Assembly (NCBI GenBank): GCA_017958895.1
Contig: JAGDBT010000110.1
Coordinates: forward strand, 1-6,942
DNA length: 6,942 nt
Direction: 5' to 3'
From: Alphaproteobacteria bacterium
GTDB taxonomy: Bacteria; Pseudomonadota; Alphaproteobacteria; RF32; CAG-239
The position numbers were made by a program, and so were the translations under genes. Positions 6,546-6,942 of the stretch are shown here, in pieces; positions within the stretch are counted from its first letter, which is position 1; every line of letters begins with the position of its first letter. The notes beneath the pieces were generated by a model. The model searched no databases and was not told where the DNA came from. It was given only the letters and a program-made list of their open reading frames with translations.

Positions 6546-6942
6546 ATGACCGTTGAACAAATAAAAGCAAATTTGCAATATTTTTTACCGAAACGCTTTT
6601 TAACACGTCTGGTGGGCTTTTTCGCCTCCCGAAAACTCGGCAGAGTGACCGAATTTTTTATTAAAAGATTTGTCAAAGCTTATCAGATAAACACTCAAGA
6701 AATGCAGGGCAAACCTGCGGATTATAAAACTTTTAACGAATTTTTCTCAAGACCTTTGAAAAAAGGTTCTCGGCCGATTGATAAAACGATTGACGGTGTG
6801 GTTTTTCCGGCCGACGGCAAAATAAGCCAATTCGGCGAACTGCTTGAAAATTTTCAACTTCAGGCCAAAGACCATTATTTTACAACCGATGCTTTGCTCG
6901 GTGATAAAAAAGATGCCGAAGCTTTCAAAAACGGCAGTTTTA
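6546..6942 (+). CDS. psd: Phosphatidylserine decarboxylase proenzyme, N-terminal part (cut by window edge)
   Basis: Membrane-associated enzyme that decarboxylates phosphatidylserine to PE, the last step of PE synthesis. The first 132 codons are present. They align by eye with the E. coli Psd N-terminus as I remember it: LQYFLPKRFLTRLVGFFASR at 10-29 (E. coli has LQYILPKLWLTRLAGWGAS), YKTFNEFFSRPL at 60-71, RPID at 76-79, FPADGKISQFG at 87-97, LQAKDHYFTTDALLGD at 105-120, and NGSF at the edge. D90 in PADG falls at the same number as the catalytic Asp of E. coli Psd. The catalytic His and the LGST self-cleavage site, where the pyruvoyl group forms, lie beyond the window and cannot be checked. 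This is the long bacterial type rather than the short type of about 230 residues found in many alphaproteobacteria. It is transcribed away from the protease-aas pair and has its own strong ribosome binding site. Confidence 0.95.
   Translation, partial: MTVEQIKANLQYFLPKRFLTRLVGFFASRKLGRVTEFFIKRFVKAYQINTQEMQGKPADYKTFNEFFSRPLKKGSRPIDKTIDGVVFPADGKISQFGELLENFQLQAKDHYFTTDALLGDKKDAEAFKNGSF

Noticed and set aside
1..6942. CRISPR arrays, tRNA or rRNA genes, IS ends, attachment sites
   Set aside because: I saw no regularly spaced direct repeats, cloverleaf-like segments, transposase motifs or terminal inverted repeats. Nearly every base lies in the three genes.

Overview
The window holds three protein genes and almost no non-coding DNA. 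It reads as a chromosomal segment of an AT-rich Gram-negative bacterium. The evidence for a Gram-negative envelope is an outer-membrane autotransporter with a C-terminal Phe and two genes of inner-membrane phosphatidylethanolamine (PE) metabolism. Pseudomonadota is the best fit. An uncultured, host-associated alphaproteobacterium is my guess, from the fused transporter-acyltransferase-ligase and the style of the autotransporter, but the sequence does not prove it. There are no rRNA, tRNA, CRISPR, IS or phage signals.

Layout. Positions 1-3209 (minus strand, running off the left edge) are one uninterrupted reading frame. It encodes a three-module lysophospholipid-repair protein: an LplT-like MFS flippase, a PlsC-type acyltransferase and an Aas-type acyl-ACP/acyl-CoA ligase. 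Positions 3229-6420 (minus strand) encode a 1063-residue subtilisin-family (S8) autotransporter protease, only 19 bp upstream of the lipid gene and probably in the same transcript. Positions 6421-6545 are a compact divergent control region with a good sigma70-like promoter for the protease and a weaker one on the other strand. Positions 6546-6942 (plus strand, running off the right edge) are the first 132 codons of a phosphatidylserine decarboxylase of the E. coli type.

How the parts relate. Psd makes PE, and the LplT-PlsC-Aas fusion would take lyso-PE back in and re-acylate it, so the two flanking genes serve the same lipid. The protease sits between them, at the head of the transcript that carries the repair gene. 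Whether this is a functional link (surface protease plus membrane maintenance) or an accessory gene that landed in a lipid locus cannot be decided from the window.

The most unusual object is the N-terminal part of the protease. After the signal peptide come two ankyrin-like repeats, a hydrophobic Gly/Ala-rich segment, seven glycines and an Asn-rich tract, all before the protease domain. It also has a roughly 117-residue spacing between the catalytic Asp and His, and six cysteines that fall into three pairs.
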